This document shows, piece after piece, positions 55,231-63,847 of a stretch of DNA of 64,000 nucleotides. The notes under the pieces are model-generated. The model searched no databases and was not told the origin of the DNA. It worked only from the letters and a program-made list of their open reading frames with translations. The DNA is taken from contig NZ_JAUSYQ010000002.1 of NCBI RefSeq assembly GCF_030816965.1, positions 744,001-808,000 on the forward strand. The letters run 5' to 3'. The position numbers and the translations under genes were made by a program. This stretch comes from Streptomyces canus (GTDB lineage Bacteria; Actinomycetota; Actinomycetes; Streptomycetales; Streptomycetaceae). How positions within the stretch are numbered: position 1 is the stretch's first letter; every line of letters starts with the position of its first letter.

Positions 55231-55556
55231 ATGCGAGCGTTTCGAGAAGCGGTCGAAGCAAGGCCATCACGGCGGCGATCCTGGGCGCTGTCGTCAAGGT
55301 CTTCGAGGACTTCCGCTATGTGAGTGAGCTGAGCAGCGAGGACGGCCGCGACCATGCGCTGGTGTTCGCGACCCGGGTCGGCGAACGGGCGCTGGACGGC
55401 TGCGACTTCATCCACCTCGACGAGAACGGCCTGATCGACCGGCTGATGGTGATGGTCCGTCCGCTGTCGGGCGCGCAGGCCCTGGCGGCGGCCATGGGGG
55501 CGCGGTTCGAGCAGATCGCGAGGGAGGCGGAGGCGAGGGTCGCGTCCGCCTCCTGA
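55231..55556 (+). pseudogene. SnoaL-like (NTF2-fold) protein with internal deletion
   Basis: The ATG at 55231 gives MRAFREAVEAR, the usual start of this small NTF2-fold family. It then jumps in a different frame to AITAAILGAVVKVFEDFRYV, followed by the rest: DHALVFATRVGERALDGCDF, IHLDENGLIDRLMVMVRPLS and an Ala-rich end. Compared with family members, roughly 25-30 residues are missing at about 55263 and the frame is broken. It faces the shortened padR gene. Confidence 0.7.
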
Positions 55557-55712
55557 GACGTCTCGGTCCCGTCGACCGTGAGCGTGCGTCGCCACCGCGT
55601 CCCGGCTGCTGTCCCCGTAGTGCACGACGGCCGCCGGAAGAAGATCCGGCGGCGGCCCAGCAGGTCCGCGAGCCACTCGTCACCCATGGAGCGCCGCAGC
55701 GACGAACGGCCG

Positions 55713-56942
55713 TTAAGTGGATCGACACTCCCCGAGGCGCTTTTCGAGGAAGTGCCGCTCGGCGTCGTTCTCCACCAATTCCAGGGCGCGCTCGTACGCC
55801 TGCGCCGCCTCGGTCGTACGGCCGCTGCGGCGCAGCAGGTCGGCGCGCGTGGCCGGAAGCAGGTGGTAGCCGCTCAGCTCACCCTCCCGCTCCAGTTCCG
55901 CGACCAGCGCCAGTCCGGCGTCCGTGCCCTCTGCCATGCCGACGGCCACCGCGCGGTTGAGGCGGACCACGGCCGAGGGCACGAAGCGGACCAGCTCGCC
56001 GTAGAGAGCCGCGATGTCGGCCCAGTCGGTGTCCTTCGCCGTGGCGGCGGTGGTGTGACAGGCGGCGATGGCGGCCTGGATCTGGTACGGCCCGGGACGG
56101 CCGCGGCGCAGCGCTGTCTCCAGCAGGGCGGCGCCCTCGTCGGCCTCGGCGTGGTCCCACGCGGTGCGGTCCTGGTCCTCCAGCGTCACCAGTTCGCCGT
56201 CCGCGTCCACACGGGTCTCGCGGCGGGCGTCGTGCAGGAGCAGCAGCGCGAGCAGACCGAGGGCCTCGGGTTCGTCGGGCATCAACCGGGCCAGCACGCG
56301 GGCCAGCCGGATCACCTCCGCGCACAGGTTCCGACGTACGAGATCGGCCCCCGAGGCGGCCGCGTACCCCTCGTTGAACAGCAGGTAGATCACGCCGAGC
56401 ACGCCGGTCGTGCGCTCGGGCAGGAGGTGGGCGGGCGGTACGCGGTAGGGGATGCCGGCGTTGCGGATCTTCTTCTTGGCGCGCACCAGGCGCTGTGCCA
56501 TCGTCGCCTCGGGGACGAGGAAGGCGCGGGCGATCTCCGGTGTGGTCAGGCCCGCGAGGGTGCGCAGGGTCAGGGCGACCCGGGCCTCGATGTGCAGCGC
56601 GGGGTGGCAGCAGGTGAAGATCAGCCGCAGCCGGTCGTCCTGGACGCCGCTGTCGTCGTACGGCTCCTCGGGTGCCGTGAGCATCGCCGCCTCCCGTAGT
56701 TTCCGTGCCCCGACCGCCTCCCGGCGCAGTACGTCCATGGCCCGGTGGCGGGCGGTCGTGGTGAGCCAGGCGCCGGGGCGGCGCGGGACGCCGTCCCGCC
56801 GCCACCGGTCGAGGGCCTGGGCGAAGGCGTCCTGGGCGCACTCCTCGGCGAGGTCCCAGTCGCCGGTCACCCGGATCAGGGTGGCGACGACCTGGCCCCA
56901 CTCCTCCTGGAAGGCGGCTGCGACCGCCTCTTCAGCCGTCAC
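55713..56942 (-). CDS. ECF42-type RNA polymerase sigma factor
   Basis: 409 residues. Sigma region 2 is at about 10-75 (VATLIRVTGDWDLAEECAQD, AFAQALDRWRRDGVPRRPGA) and region 4 at about 120-175 (LRTLAGLTTPEIARAFLVPE, ATMAQRLVRAKKKIRNAGIP). A long C-terminal TPR-like domain follows, with TGVLGVIYLLFNEGYAA and PYQIQAAIAACHTTA. This extension and the neighbouring YCII genes define group ECF42, which works without an anti-sigma factor. The GTG at 56942 overlaps the YCII stop by 4 nt. Confidence 0.93.
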   Translation of the reverse strand: MTAEEAVAAAFQEEWGQVVATLIRVTGDWDLAEECAQDAFAQALDRWRRDGVPRRPGAWLTTTARHRAMDVLRREAVGARKLREAAMLTAPEEPYDDSGVQDDRLRLIFTCCHPALHIEARVALTLRTLAGLTTPEIARAFLVPEATMAQRLVRAKKKIRNAGIPYRVPPAHLLPERTTGVLGVIYLLFNEGYAAASGADLVRRNLCAEVIRLARVLARLMPDEPEALGLLALLLLHDARRETRVDADGELVTLEDQDRTAWDHAEADEGAALLETALRRGRPGPYQIQAAIAACHTTAATAKDTDWADIAALYGELVRFVPSAVVRLNRAVAVGMAEGTDAGLALVAELEREGELSGYHLLPATRADLLRRSGRTTEAAQAYERALELVENDAERHFLEKRLGECRST

Positions 56943-57280
56943 TCCCACACTGGCCGTACTTCCACCGAGCCGCCCCCGAGCGCCGCCGGATGCCGGGACG
57001 CGAGGGAGATCGCCTCGTCCAGGTCGGCGACCTCGACGATGTCGATGCCGGCGATGTACTCCTTGGACTCGATGAACGGCCCGTCGGTGAGCAGGACCTC
57101 GTCGCCCTGGACGCGCACGGTGGTGGCGTCGGAGGCGGGGCGCAGACGGGCGCCGCCCTTGACGAGGTCGCGGCTGCGGACCTCCTCGATGTAGGAGGTG
57201 AAGCGGGGGTCGTCGGCGATCTCGGCGGGGCTCAGTTCCGCGCCGCCCACGGGGGTGCAGATCAGCAGGGCGTACTTCAT
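56939..57280 (-). CDS. YCII/DGPF-domain protein
   Basis: 113-residue ferredoxin-like-fold protein of the YciI family. The DGPF motif is visible in VLLTDGPFIESKEYIAGIDI, with the usual C-terminal GSVEVRPVW. It is proposed to act as a partner of ECF42 sigma factors, possibly as a sensor or regulator. Start and stop overlap neighbours by 4 nt on both sides, so the three genes form one translationally coupled operon. Confidence 0.92.
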   Translation of the reverse strand: MKYALLICTPVGGAELSPAEIADDPRFTSYIEEVRSRDLVKGGARLRPASDATTVRVQGDEVLLTDGPFIESKEYIAGIDIVEVADLDEAISLASRHPAALGGGSVEVRPVWE

Positions 57281-57939
57281 GAGGTGGCCTCCGTGACGTG
57301 TTCGTGGACGATCAGCCAGCGCGGACCGACGTTGCGGTAGCCGGTGGTGACGCGCAGCAGGTTTCCGTCGGTGCGGATGAGGGCGTGGCCGAACGCGATG
57401 CTCTCGTCGACGTGGACCCGGAACTCCAGCACCTCGCGGTTGACCGGCCCCACCGCCTCCCTGGCCTTGCGGAGCGCCTCGACGCCCTTGCGGTGTCGGC
57501 CGTTCTCCACGACCTCCGCGTGCCACGCGTAGCAGGCGATCACCCGCTCGACGTCGCCCGAGCGCGCCGCGTCCGTCAGTTCGGCGTCGAGGCGGCGGAT
57601 CTCCCCCTCCGCATCCTCGTCCTCCCAGAAGGGGCGCACCTCCATCGCGCCGACCGTGGCCACGGGGTGCTTCGCGGCCGCCTCGATCGCCTCCTCCAGG
57701 CTGTCGCACTCCAGGATGTCGAAGCCGGCGACGTACTCCTTGGTCTCCGCGAACGGCCCGTCGGTGCGCAGCACTTCACCGCCGCGCACCCGCACGGTGA
57801 CCGCGTCGGCGGGCAGCGCGAGCCGGTGCCCGTGCTGCCGTACGCCACGGTCCCCGAGTTCCTCGACCCAGGGTTCGACGGGGGCCATGTCCGAGGCGTC
57901 GTTGGTGTCGTCGCCGCAGACGAGCAGCATGTACTTCAT
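57277..57939 (-). CDS. YCII domain fused to a SnoaL/NTF2-like domain
   Basis: 220 residues. Residues 1-107 are a YCII domain with EVLRTDGPFAETKEYVAGFD and VGAMEVRPFW. Residues 112-220 form an NTF2-like cone (RRLDAELTDAARSGDVERVI, ACYAWHAEVVENGRHRKGVE, SIAFGHALIRTDGNLLRVTT). The fusion suggests that the DGPF protein acts together with a small ligand-binding or enzymatic domain. First gene of the ECF42 operon, with an ATG start. Confidence 0.9.
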   Translation of the reverse strand: MKYMLLVCGDDTNDASDMAPVEPWVEELGDRGVRQHGHRLALPADAVTVRVRGGEVLRTDGPFAETKEYVAGFDILECDSLEEAIEAAAKHPVATVGAMEVRPFWEDEDAEGEIRRLDAELTDAARSGDVERVIACYAWHAEVVENGRHRKGVEALRKAREAVGPVNREVLEFRVHVDESIAFGHALIRTDGNLLRVTTGYRNVGPRWLIVHEHVTEATS

Positions 57940-58517
57940 GGATCCTCCCGGTCCTCATGAGCTTCCTACACCCACCCGACGAACAGGACCGACCCGAATC
58001 GACACCGACGCGCAGGAAAAAATGAGGGGCCGGAGATCCGGCCTCTCATGTCGGTCTCTACGTCGGCTGCCCGGGCCGTCGGCCGCACCGCCGCCTCCGT
58101 GGTCGAACGCGCCACGTTCCCGCGCACCAGCAGCAGGGTGACCAGCGCGCCGAGCAGGGCGCAGCCGCAGATCACCACGCCGACGGCCATGCCGTGGGCG
58201 AGCGCGTCCTGGGCGGCTGCCCGGGCGCTGTCGCTGCCTGCGTTGACGACGGCGAGAGGCCCGGCGGCCGCCTGCATGCCCGCGTCGGCTCCGGAGAGCC
58301 AGCCGACCAGTGCGGAGGAGGCGAGGCTCATCGCCACCGTGCTGATCACGACCGGGCCGAGGCCATGGCCGAACCTTGTCCCAGACCGCCCTGATGCGGT
58401 GCCGGCAGCGCAGGGAGGGCCGCTCGCCGGAACAAGAAATGCGTCACCGAATCGCCGTCGGGCGTTCGCATGGCTCGTATGCGACGCGTCGCGGCCCGCT
58501 CGCGGTTGGATGGTGCC
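57940..58517. other. Region with MFS fragment and methyltransferase promoter
   Basis: Nearly 580 bp without an intact gene. Most of it is the transporter remnant listed at 57966-58370. The last 150 bp hold only low-complexity frames and should contain promoters for the divergent ECF42 operon and the methyltransferase. Confidence 0.5.
57966..58370 (-). pseudogene. MFS transporter C-terminal fragment
   Basis: The minus strand encodes GHGLGPVVISTVAMSLASSA, NAGSDSARAAAQDALAHGMA and VGVVICGCALLGALVTLLLV. These correspond to the last two transmembrane segments and tail of a DHA2-type exporter (compare the AGERISTAAD and VAGSLTLLAAVVAVVLLRR end of the gene at 16713). The first 80 percent of the gene is missing. 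Confidence 0.6.
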
Positions 58518-59345
58518 ATGACGTCCGACGAGCACGCGCGGCTGATGCGGGCCAACCAGGCCAACTGGGACGCCCGCACCCCCGTCCACCTCGCCAGCCG
58601 GTTCTACGGCCTCGACGAGGACCTCGATCCCGAGCGCTGGTTCGCCGCCTTCGAGTGGGAGGACCTCGGCGACCTCACCGGCCGTGACGTGCTCCACCTC
58701 CAGTGCCATCTCGGCACGGAGACTCTCGCCCTGGCCCGCCGTGGCGCCCGCGCGGTGGGGCTCGACTTCTCAAAGGCGTCGGTGGCGGCCGCGACCGCCG
58801 TCGCGGCGCGGGCGGACGTGGCCGTCGAGTACGTACAGGCGAACGTCTACGACGCCGTCGAGGCGTTGGGCGGGCGGCGTTTCGACGTCGTCTACACCGG
58901 CAAGGGCGCCCTGTGTTACCTCCCCGACCTCGAGCGATGGGCAGGCGTGATCGCCCAACTGCTGCGGCCGGGCGGCCTGTTGTACGTCGTCGAGTTCCAT
59001 CCGCTGCTCAACTCGCTGGGCCCGAAGCCCGCCCCGGGCGAGGGACCCGAGCTGCTGCTGCGCCACGACTACCTGGGTGGCGAGGGACCCGTGCACCGGG
59101 ACGCGACCCGCACCTACACCGATGGCCCGCCCGTCGAGGGGGCCACCGAAAGCTACGAGTGGATGCACGGAATAGGTGAGGTCCTGGGCGCGTTGACAAG
59201 GGCAGGACTGAGTGTCCGGCGACTCCGGGAGAGCGAGGAGCTGCCGTGGCCCCGCTGGCCCCACATGAACCGCACGCCGTCCGGCTGGTGGCGGCTTCCC
59301 GAGCCGCGGATCCCACTTCTCTACGGACTTCTGGCCCACCGCTGA
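58518..59345 (+). CDS. SAM-dependent methyltransferase (class I)
   Basis: 275 residues. NWDARTPVHLASRFYGLDED near the N-terminus and the SAM motif VLHLQCHLGTETLALARRGA are characteristic of a bacterial/plant-like small-molecule methyltransferase group. VGLDFSKASV, VVYTGKGALCYLPDLERWAG and LLRPGGLLYVVEFHP follow. The GxGxG loop is replaced by CHLGTET, as in this group. Substrate unknown. The gene lies alone between a transporter remnant and the rho leader. Confidence 0.87.
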   Translation: MTSDEHARLMRANQANWDARTPVHLASRFYGLDEDLDPERWFAAFEWEDLGDLTGRDVLHLQCHLGTETLALARRGARAVGLDFSKASVAAATAVAARADVAVEYVQANVYDAVEALGGRRFDVVYTGKGALCYLPDLERWAGVIAQLLRPGGLLYVVEFHPLLNSLGPKPAPGEGPELLLRHDYLGGEGPVHRDATRTYTDGPPVEGATESYEWMHGIGEVLGALTRAGLSVRRLRESEELPWPRWPHMNRTPSGWWRLPEPRIPLLYGLLAHR

Positions 59346-59512
59346 CAGCCGCGTGCTACTCTGCCGACAGCACTTGTGTACGCCCTGCTGTGGGCGCCGG
59401 TGCCAGTTCCTCCTCAGTTCGCCGGTCGATGCACCGGCTTCTCCTCACCACCTCGTGATCAGTGGCCCTGCCACACCCGGGGTGCTGTTTCCCGCCGCCG
59501 AAGGCGCTGCGC

Positions 59513-59570
59513 GCCTTCCCTCTCGCGGCTTCCCCCCTTCCTTCCGCATGTCCCATGCCTTCCGTCCTCG
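59513..59570 (+). promoter_or_regulatory. C-rich, G-poor leader segment (rut-like) before rho
   Basis: The last part of the 240-nt leader is dominated by C and T with few G (CTTCCCCCCTTCCTTCC and similar runs), which is the composition that Rho binds. It is on the sense strand of the rho gene, so Rho could attenuate its own message. Confidence 0.5.
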
Positions 59571-59585
59571 AAAGGACCGACCACC

Positions 59586-60722
59586 ATGACCACCACTCTC
59601 GAACACCCTCCGGTCCAGCAGCAGCCCCCGGTCCGGGCCGTCACCGGCGTCCTCGACATCGACGCGAGCGGGAAGGGCCACCTGCGCACCGCCGGCCTGC
59701 TGCCCTCGCCCACCGACCTCCAGGTCTCCCCCGCACTGATCCGCAGGTTCGGCCTGCGCAAGGGGGACCTCGTCGACGGGGTGCGCGGCAGCCAGCGCGC
59801 CCTCACCGAGGTCGCCCGGGTCAACGGCCGCGCGCCTGGCACGAACCGTCGGGCCTTCCGCGACCTGACTCCGCTGCACCCGCGCGAGCGGATCCGTCTC
59901 GAACACCCGGCGTCCGGCCTGACCGGGCGGGTCGCCGATCTGATCGCACCCGTCGGCAAGGGCCAGCGCGGGCTGATCGTGGCCCCGCCCAAGACCGGCA
60001 AGACCGTCCTGCTCCAGCAGATCGCGGCCGCCGTCGCCGGCAACCACCCGGAGTGCCGCCTGATGGTGGTGCTGCTCGACGAACGCCCCGAGGAAGTCAC
60101 CGACATGCGGCGCTCCGTGCGCGGCGAGGTGTACGCCTCGACGTTCGACCGCACGCCGAAGGAGCACATCGCGCTCGCCGAGCTGGTGATCGAACGGGCC
60201 AAGCGGCTCGTCGAGGCCGGCGAGGACATCGTGATCCTGCTCGACTCCCTGACCCGGCTGTGCCGGGCCCACAACAACGCGGCCCCCGGCAACGGCCGCA
60301 CCCTCAGCGGTGGCGTCGACGCCACGGCGCTGATCGGGCCGAAGAAGTTCTTCGGCGCCGCCCGGCTGGCCGAGGAGGGCGGCTCGCTCACCATCCTCGC
60401 CACCGCCCTGGTGGAGACCGGCTCGCGCGCCGACGACTTCTACTTCGAGGAGCTCAAGAGCACCGGCAACATGGAGCTCCGGCTGGACCGCGAGCTCGCC
60501 TCCCGGCGCGTCTTCCCGGCCGTCGCCATCAACCCCTCCGGCACCCGCCGCGAGGAACTCCTTCTGCCCTCAGCCGAGTTGGCGACGGTGCACGGTCTGC
60601 GCCGGGCACTGCAGAGCCGGGACGGCCAGGCCAATCTCGAGACCCTCCTGGAGCGCATGCGCGAGACACCGGACAACGCGACCTTCCTGCGCCGGATCCA
60701 GCCGACACTGCCCGCGGGCTAG
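59586..60722 (+). CDS. rho: Transcription termination factor Rho, short paralogue
   Basis: 378-residue hexameric RNA translocase. The N-terminal OB fold is SPTDLQVSPALIRRFGLRKG with the family GVLDI start. The Walker A motif APPKTGKT is at 133-140, then VVLLDERPEEVTDMRRSV, Walker B DIVILLDSLTRLCRAHNNA and the R-loop FYFEELKSTGNMELRLDREL. It lacks the long Arg/Asp-rich N-terminal insertion of the main high-GC actinobacterial Rho (often above 600 residues), so it is a second, compact copy. ATG with AAAGGACCGACCACC. The stop overlaps the convergent kinase stop in CTAG. Confidence 0.93.
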   Translation: MTTTLEHPPVQQQPPVRAVTGVLDIDASGKGHLRTAGLLPSPTDLQVSPALIRRFGLRKGDLVDGVRGSQRALTEVARVNGRAPGTNRRAFRDLTPLHPRERIRLEHPASGLTGRVADLIAPVGKGQRGLIVAPPKTGKTVLLQQIAAAVAGNHPECRLMVVLLDERPEEVTDMRRSVRGEVYASTFDRTPKEHIALAELVIERAKRLVEAGEDIVILLDSLTRLCRAHNNAAPGNGRTLSGGVDATALIGPKKFFGAARLAEEGGSLTILATALVETGSRADDFYFEELKSTGNMELRLDRELASRRVFPAVAINPSGTRREELLLPSAELATVHGLRRALQSRDGQANLETLLERMRETPDNATFLRRIQPTLPAG

Positions 60723-61687
60723 CCGAGGCGCAGCGTCGACCACTCCTCCTCGTCCAGGGTGAGCAGACCATCGAGTTCGGCCCGGTCGGGTGCCGTGGGC
60801 ACGTCGCCGCCGGTGGCCAGAGCCGCGGCGGCCATCAGATGGCCCAGACGCAGGGCGACCGCCGTCCCTCTGCCTTCGAGGTGGGCCGCGAGATATCCGG
60901 CCGCGAAGGCGTCGCCGGCGCCCACACGTTCGACGATCCGCGAGTCCGGTGCGGCGACGAACACCTCCCCACCGTCGGCGGTGTACGCCGTGGCGCCGCG
61001 TTCCGCGTCCTTGACGACGATGACGGCGGCGGGTGCGAGCAGGTCGCGGATCTCCTCCGGCTTTGCGGTGCCCCAGAGGGTCTCCGCCTCGTCACGTCCG
61101 ACGAAGACGATGTCGGCGCGGCGGGCCGGCTCCAGCAGGGCGGTCGCCGGGTCCCGATGTCTCCACAGAGCGGGGCGGTGGTTGACGTCGAAGGAGACGG
61201 TCGCGCCAGGGACGGCCCTGCGGACGACGATCTCCGCGACCAGATCCGCGCAGCTGTCCGAAAGGGCCAGGGTGATGCCGCTGAGGTGCAGCAGCCGGGC
61301 GTGGCACGCCTTCGCGAGGCCGGCGCTCATGCGGGTGGCCGCGGAGCCCCTGCGGTAGTAGTACGTGCCGGTGCCCGCCGGGCCGGTGTCCTTGAGATAC
61401 ACGCCGGTCGGACGGTCCGGATCGATCTCGACACCACGGACGTCGACCCCCCGGCCCTTGAGGTCCGCCAGAACGCGTCGGCCGAGCGGATCGTCGCCGA
61501 CGCGGCTCACCCAGGCCACGCGGTGCCCCAGGGCGGCAAGCCCGCAGGCCACGTTGGACTCGGCGCCGCCCACCTCCAGGCGGAGGGCGTGCTGTCGTTC
61601 CAGGGGCTCCTCGTCGGGCGGGACGAGGACGGCCATGGTCTCGCCGAGGCAGACGACTTCCGCCGAGGCGTTGTCGCGAGCCCTCAC
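60719..61687 (-). CDS. PfkB-family sugar kinase (2-keto-3-deoxygluconate kinase-like)
   Basis: 322 residues of the ribokinase fold. [20 protein letters not shown] and [20 protein letters not shown] form the substrate side, and the signature [20 protein letters not shown] contains the catalytic Asp. [18 protein letters not shown] is typical of KdgK-type kinases. The GTG at 61687 overlaps the ABC ATPase stop by 4 nt, so it is the last gene of the importer operon and probably phosphorylates the imported compound or its product. Confidence 0.9.
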   Translation of the reverse strand: MRARDNASAEVVCLGETMAVLVPPDEEPLERQHALRLEVGGAESNVACGLAALGHRVAWVSRVGDDPLGRRVLADLKGRGVDVRGVEIDPDRPTGVYLKDTGPAGTGTYYYRRGSAATRMSAGLAKACHARLLHLSGITLALSDSCADLVAEIVVRRAVPGATVSFDVNHRPALWRHRDPATALLEPARRADIVFVGRDEAETLWGTAKPEEIRDLLAPAAVIVVKDAERGATAYTADGGEVFVAAPDSRIVERVGAGDAFAAGYLAAHLEGRGTAVALRLGHLMAAAALATGGDVPTAPDRAELDGLLTLDEEEWSTLRLG

Positions 61688-62442
61688 GTGTCGAGCACCC
61701 GGTGCAGGAACTGCTGGGTGCGGGCCTCGGCGGGACTGCCGAACACCTGCTCCGGCGACCCCTGTTCGAGGACTACCCCGCCGTCCATGAACACGACCCG
61801 GTCGGCGGTGTCCCGCGCGAACCGCATCTCGTGGGTGACGACGACCATGGTCATACCGTCCTCGGCGAGGGACCGCATGACCCCGGTGACCTCGCCGACC
61901 AGTTCCGGGTCGAGTGCGGACGTCGGCTCGTCGAAGAACATGATCGCCGGGTCCATGGCGAGCGCACGGGCGATGGCGACCCGCTGCTGCTGGCCGCCGG
62001 AGAGCTGGGCCGGATAGGAGTCGGCCTTGTCGGCGAGCCCCACCCGGGCCAGCGCGGCCCGCCCCCGCTCCTCGGCCTGCGCCTTGCCCAGCTTGCGCAC
62101 CTTCGACAGCGCGAGGGTGACGTTCCCCAGCGCGGTCTTGTGCGGGAACAGGTTGAACTGCTGGAAGACCATGCCTACATGACCGAAGATCTCCGACGCT
62201 CGCTTGCGGTCGTGCAGGGGGACGTCGTTCACCCACACCTCGCCGCTGTCGGCGCGCTCCAGGTCGGACATGATCCTCAGCAGGGTGGACTTGCCGGATC
62301 CGCTGGCGCCGATGAGGACGACGACCTCCCCGGGTTCGACGTCGATGTCGACGCCTTTGAGGACCTCCAGGTCCCCGAAGCGCTTGTGGACGCCGGTCAG
62401 GCGGACGCTCGCCGTCCGCCGGTCCGTGAGGGTGCTGGTCAT
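61684..62442 (-). CDS. Polar amino acid-type ABC transporter ATPase
   Basis: 252-residue ATP-binding subunit of the GlnQ/HisP class. Walker [10 protein letters not shown] (about 45-53), Q-loop [17 protein letters not shown], signature [15 protein letters not shown] and Walker [15 protein letters not shown] are all intact, as is the switch histidine in VVVTHEM. The start overlaps the permease stop and the stop overlaps the kinase start, both by 4 nt. Confidence 0.95.
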   Translation of the reverse strand: MTSTLTDRRTASVRLTGVHKRFGDLEVLKGVDIDVEPGEVVVLIGASGSGKSTLLRIMSDLERADSGEVWVNDVPLHDRKRASEIFGHVGMVFQQFNLFPHKTALGNVTLALSKVRKLGKAQAEERGRAALARVGLADKADSYPAQLSGGQQQRVAIARALAMDPAIMFFDEPTSALDPELVGEVTGVMRSLAEDGMTMVVVTHEMRFARDTADRVVFMDGGVVLEQGSPEQVFGSPAEARTQQFLHRVLDT

Positions 62443-63089
62443 GCGGTGACAGCCTTTCTCTCCATCCGCCGTACCAGGACCGACAGCGGGTAGCAGATGA
62501 CGAAGTACAGGGCGGCGACGGCGAGATAGGAGGTCGTCGGGTCGCCGACGCGGTCGATGACGGCCTGTCCCTGGCGGATCAGTTCGACATAGCCGATGAC
62601 CACGGCGATCGAGGTGTCCTTGATCAGGGAGAGGTACTGCCCGACCAGCGGCGGCAGCACGATCGCCCGGGTCTGGGGCAGGATCACCCCGCCGAAGGTC
62701 TGCACCCGGCTCAGGCCGAGCACCCGGGAGGCCTCCCACTGACCGCGCGGGACGGCCTCGATGCCGGCGCGGAAGACCTCCGCGATGTAGGCGCCCTGAT
62801 AGAGGGTGAGGGCGAGCAGGGCCGCGCCGAAGACGCTGATGGCGAACCCGCTCAGATAGGCGGCGCCGAAGTAGATGAAGAGCATCTGGATCAGCAGCGG
62901 GGTCCCGCGGAACACCTCCAGGTAGCCGCGGGCGAGTTGGGCCAGCACAGGGATCCGGCTGGTGCGCACGGCCGCGACGAGCAGACCGACGAGCGTGGCG
63001 GTGGCGATGGCCGCGAGCGACAGCAGGACGGTGGACCACAGCCCGTCGACGTACAGAGCACGGTTGGACCAGATGACCGACCAGTCCAT
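62439..63089 (-). CDS. Amino acid-type ABC transporter permease (second)
   Basis: 216 residues with about five membrane helices. The HisM/GlnP features are [20 protein letters not shown] and the EAA loop [20 protein letters not shown], followed by [31 protein letters not shown] precedes the ATG, which overlaps the stop of the first permease (TGATG). It should form a heterodimer with that protein. Confidence 0.94.
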   Translation of the reverse strand: MDWSVIWSNRALYVDGLWSTVLLSLAAIATATLVGLLVAAVRTSRIPVLAQLARGYLEVFRGTPLLIQMLFIYFGAAYLSGFAISVFGAALLALTLYQGAYIAEVFRAGIEAVPRGQWEASRVLGLSRVQTFGGVILPQTRAIVLPPLVGQYLSLIKDTSIAVVIGYVELIRQGQAVIDRVGDPTTSYLAVAALYFVICYPLSVLVRRMERKAVTA

Positions 63090-63826
63090 CAGGCCTCCTT
63101 GCGTCGAGGGAGCACCGGCAGCAGTCGGCGTACGGCGTCCAGCGGCTTCGGACGTACGGCGGCGGGGCGCAACGGCGGCTTGAACGCCACGCGTCCGACG
63201 AGGCCGGCCACGAACACGACCAGGTTGGTCATGATCAGGTAGCACACCGCGGCGATGCCGAAGACCTGAACCGTCAGCAGCGTGCGGGAGTTGATGACCA
63301 TGGCCGTGCCGGTGAGTTCGGGGACGGATATCGCCGACAGCAGCGACGAGCCGAGGATGATCTGGACGAGCTGGTTGACCACGGCCGGGTAGACGTTGCG
63401 CAGCGCCTGCGGCAGCACCACGTGGACGAAGGTGCGTGACTGGCCGAGGGCCAGGACGCGGGCCGCCTCGCGCTGGCCGCCGGGAACGGCCTGGATGCCG
63501 GCGCGGAAGATCTCGGTGAGATACGCGCCCACGTTCAGGCCGAGGGCGAGCACCCCGGCTTGTACCGGGCTGAGCCTGAGCCCGGCGGAGGGCAGGGCGA
63601 AGTAGGCGACAAACATCTGGAGCAGGACGGGGGTGTTGCGGATGACCTCGACGTACACGGCGGCCGAGGCCCGCAGAACCAGGTGACGGGATCTGCGGGC
63701 GGCGGCGCCGAGCATGCCGAGGGCGCACGCGAGGGCGAAGGCCTCCAGCGACAGACGCAGCGTCAGCCAGGCCGCGTCGACGTAGGTGTGCCAGTCCCGC
63801 AGGGCGTACTCCCAGTCGGTGAGCAT
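63089..63826 (-). CDS. Amino acid-type ABC transporter permease (first)
   Basis: 245 residues with about five helices. [20 protein letters not shown] and the EAA loop [20 protein letters not shown] followed by [20 protein letters not shown] match the HisQ/HisM family. A basic C-terminal tail ([20 protein letters not shown]) is added. TTGAGGAGTACGT precedes the ATG. It lies 21 bp downstream of the substrate-binding protein gene. Confidence 0.94.
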   Translation of the reverse strand: MLTDWEYALRDWHTYVDAAWLTLRLSLEAFALACALGMLGAAARRSRHLVLRASAAVYVEVIRNTPVLLQMFVAYFALPSAGLRLSPVQAGVLALGLNVGAYLTEIFRAGIQAVPGGQREAARVLALGQSRTFVHVVLPQALRNVYPAVVNQLVQIILGSSLLSAISVPELTGTAMVINSRTLLTVQVFGIAAVCYLIMTNLVVFVAGLVGRVAFKPPLRPAAVRPKPLDAVRRLLPVLPRRKEA

Positions 63827-63847
63827 ACGTACTCCTCAACGGGCCGT

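Noticed and set aside
55557..55712. Minus-strand reading beginning GDEWLADLLGRRRIFF
   Set aside because: Only about 20 residues look protein-like, and the frame then degrades. No family recognised.
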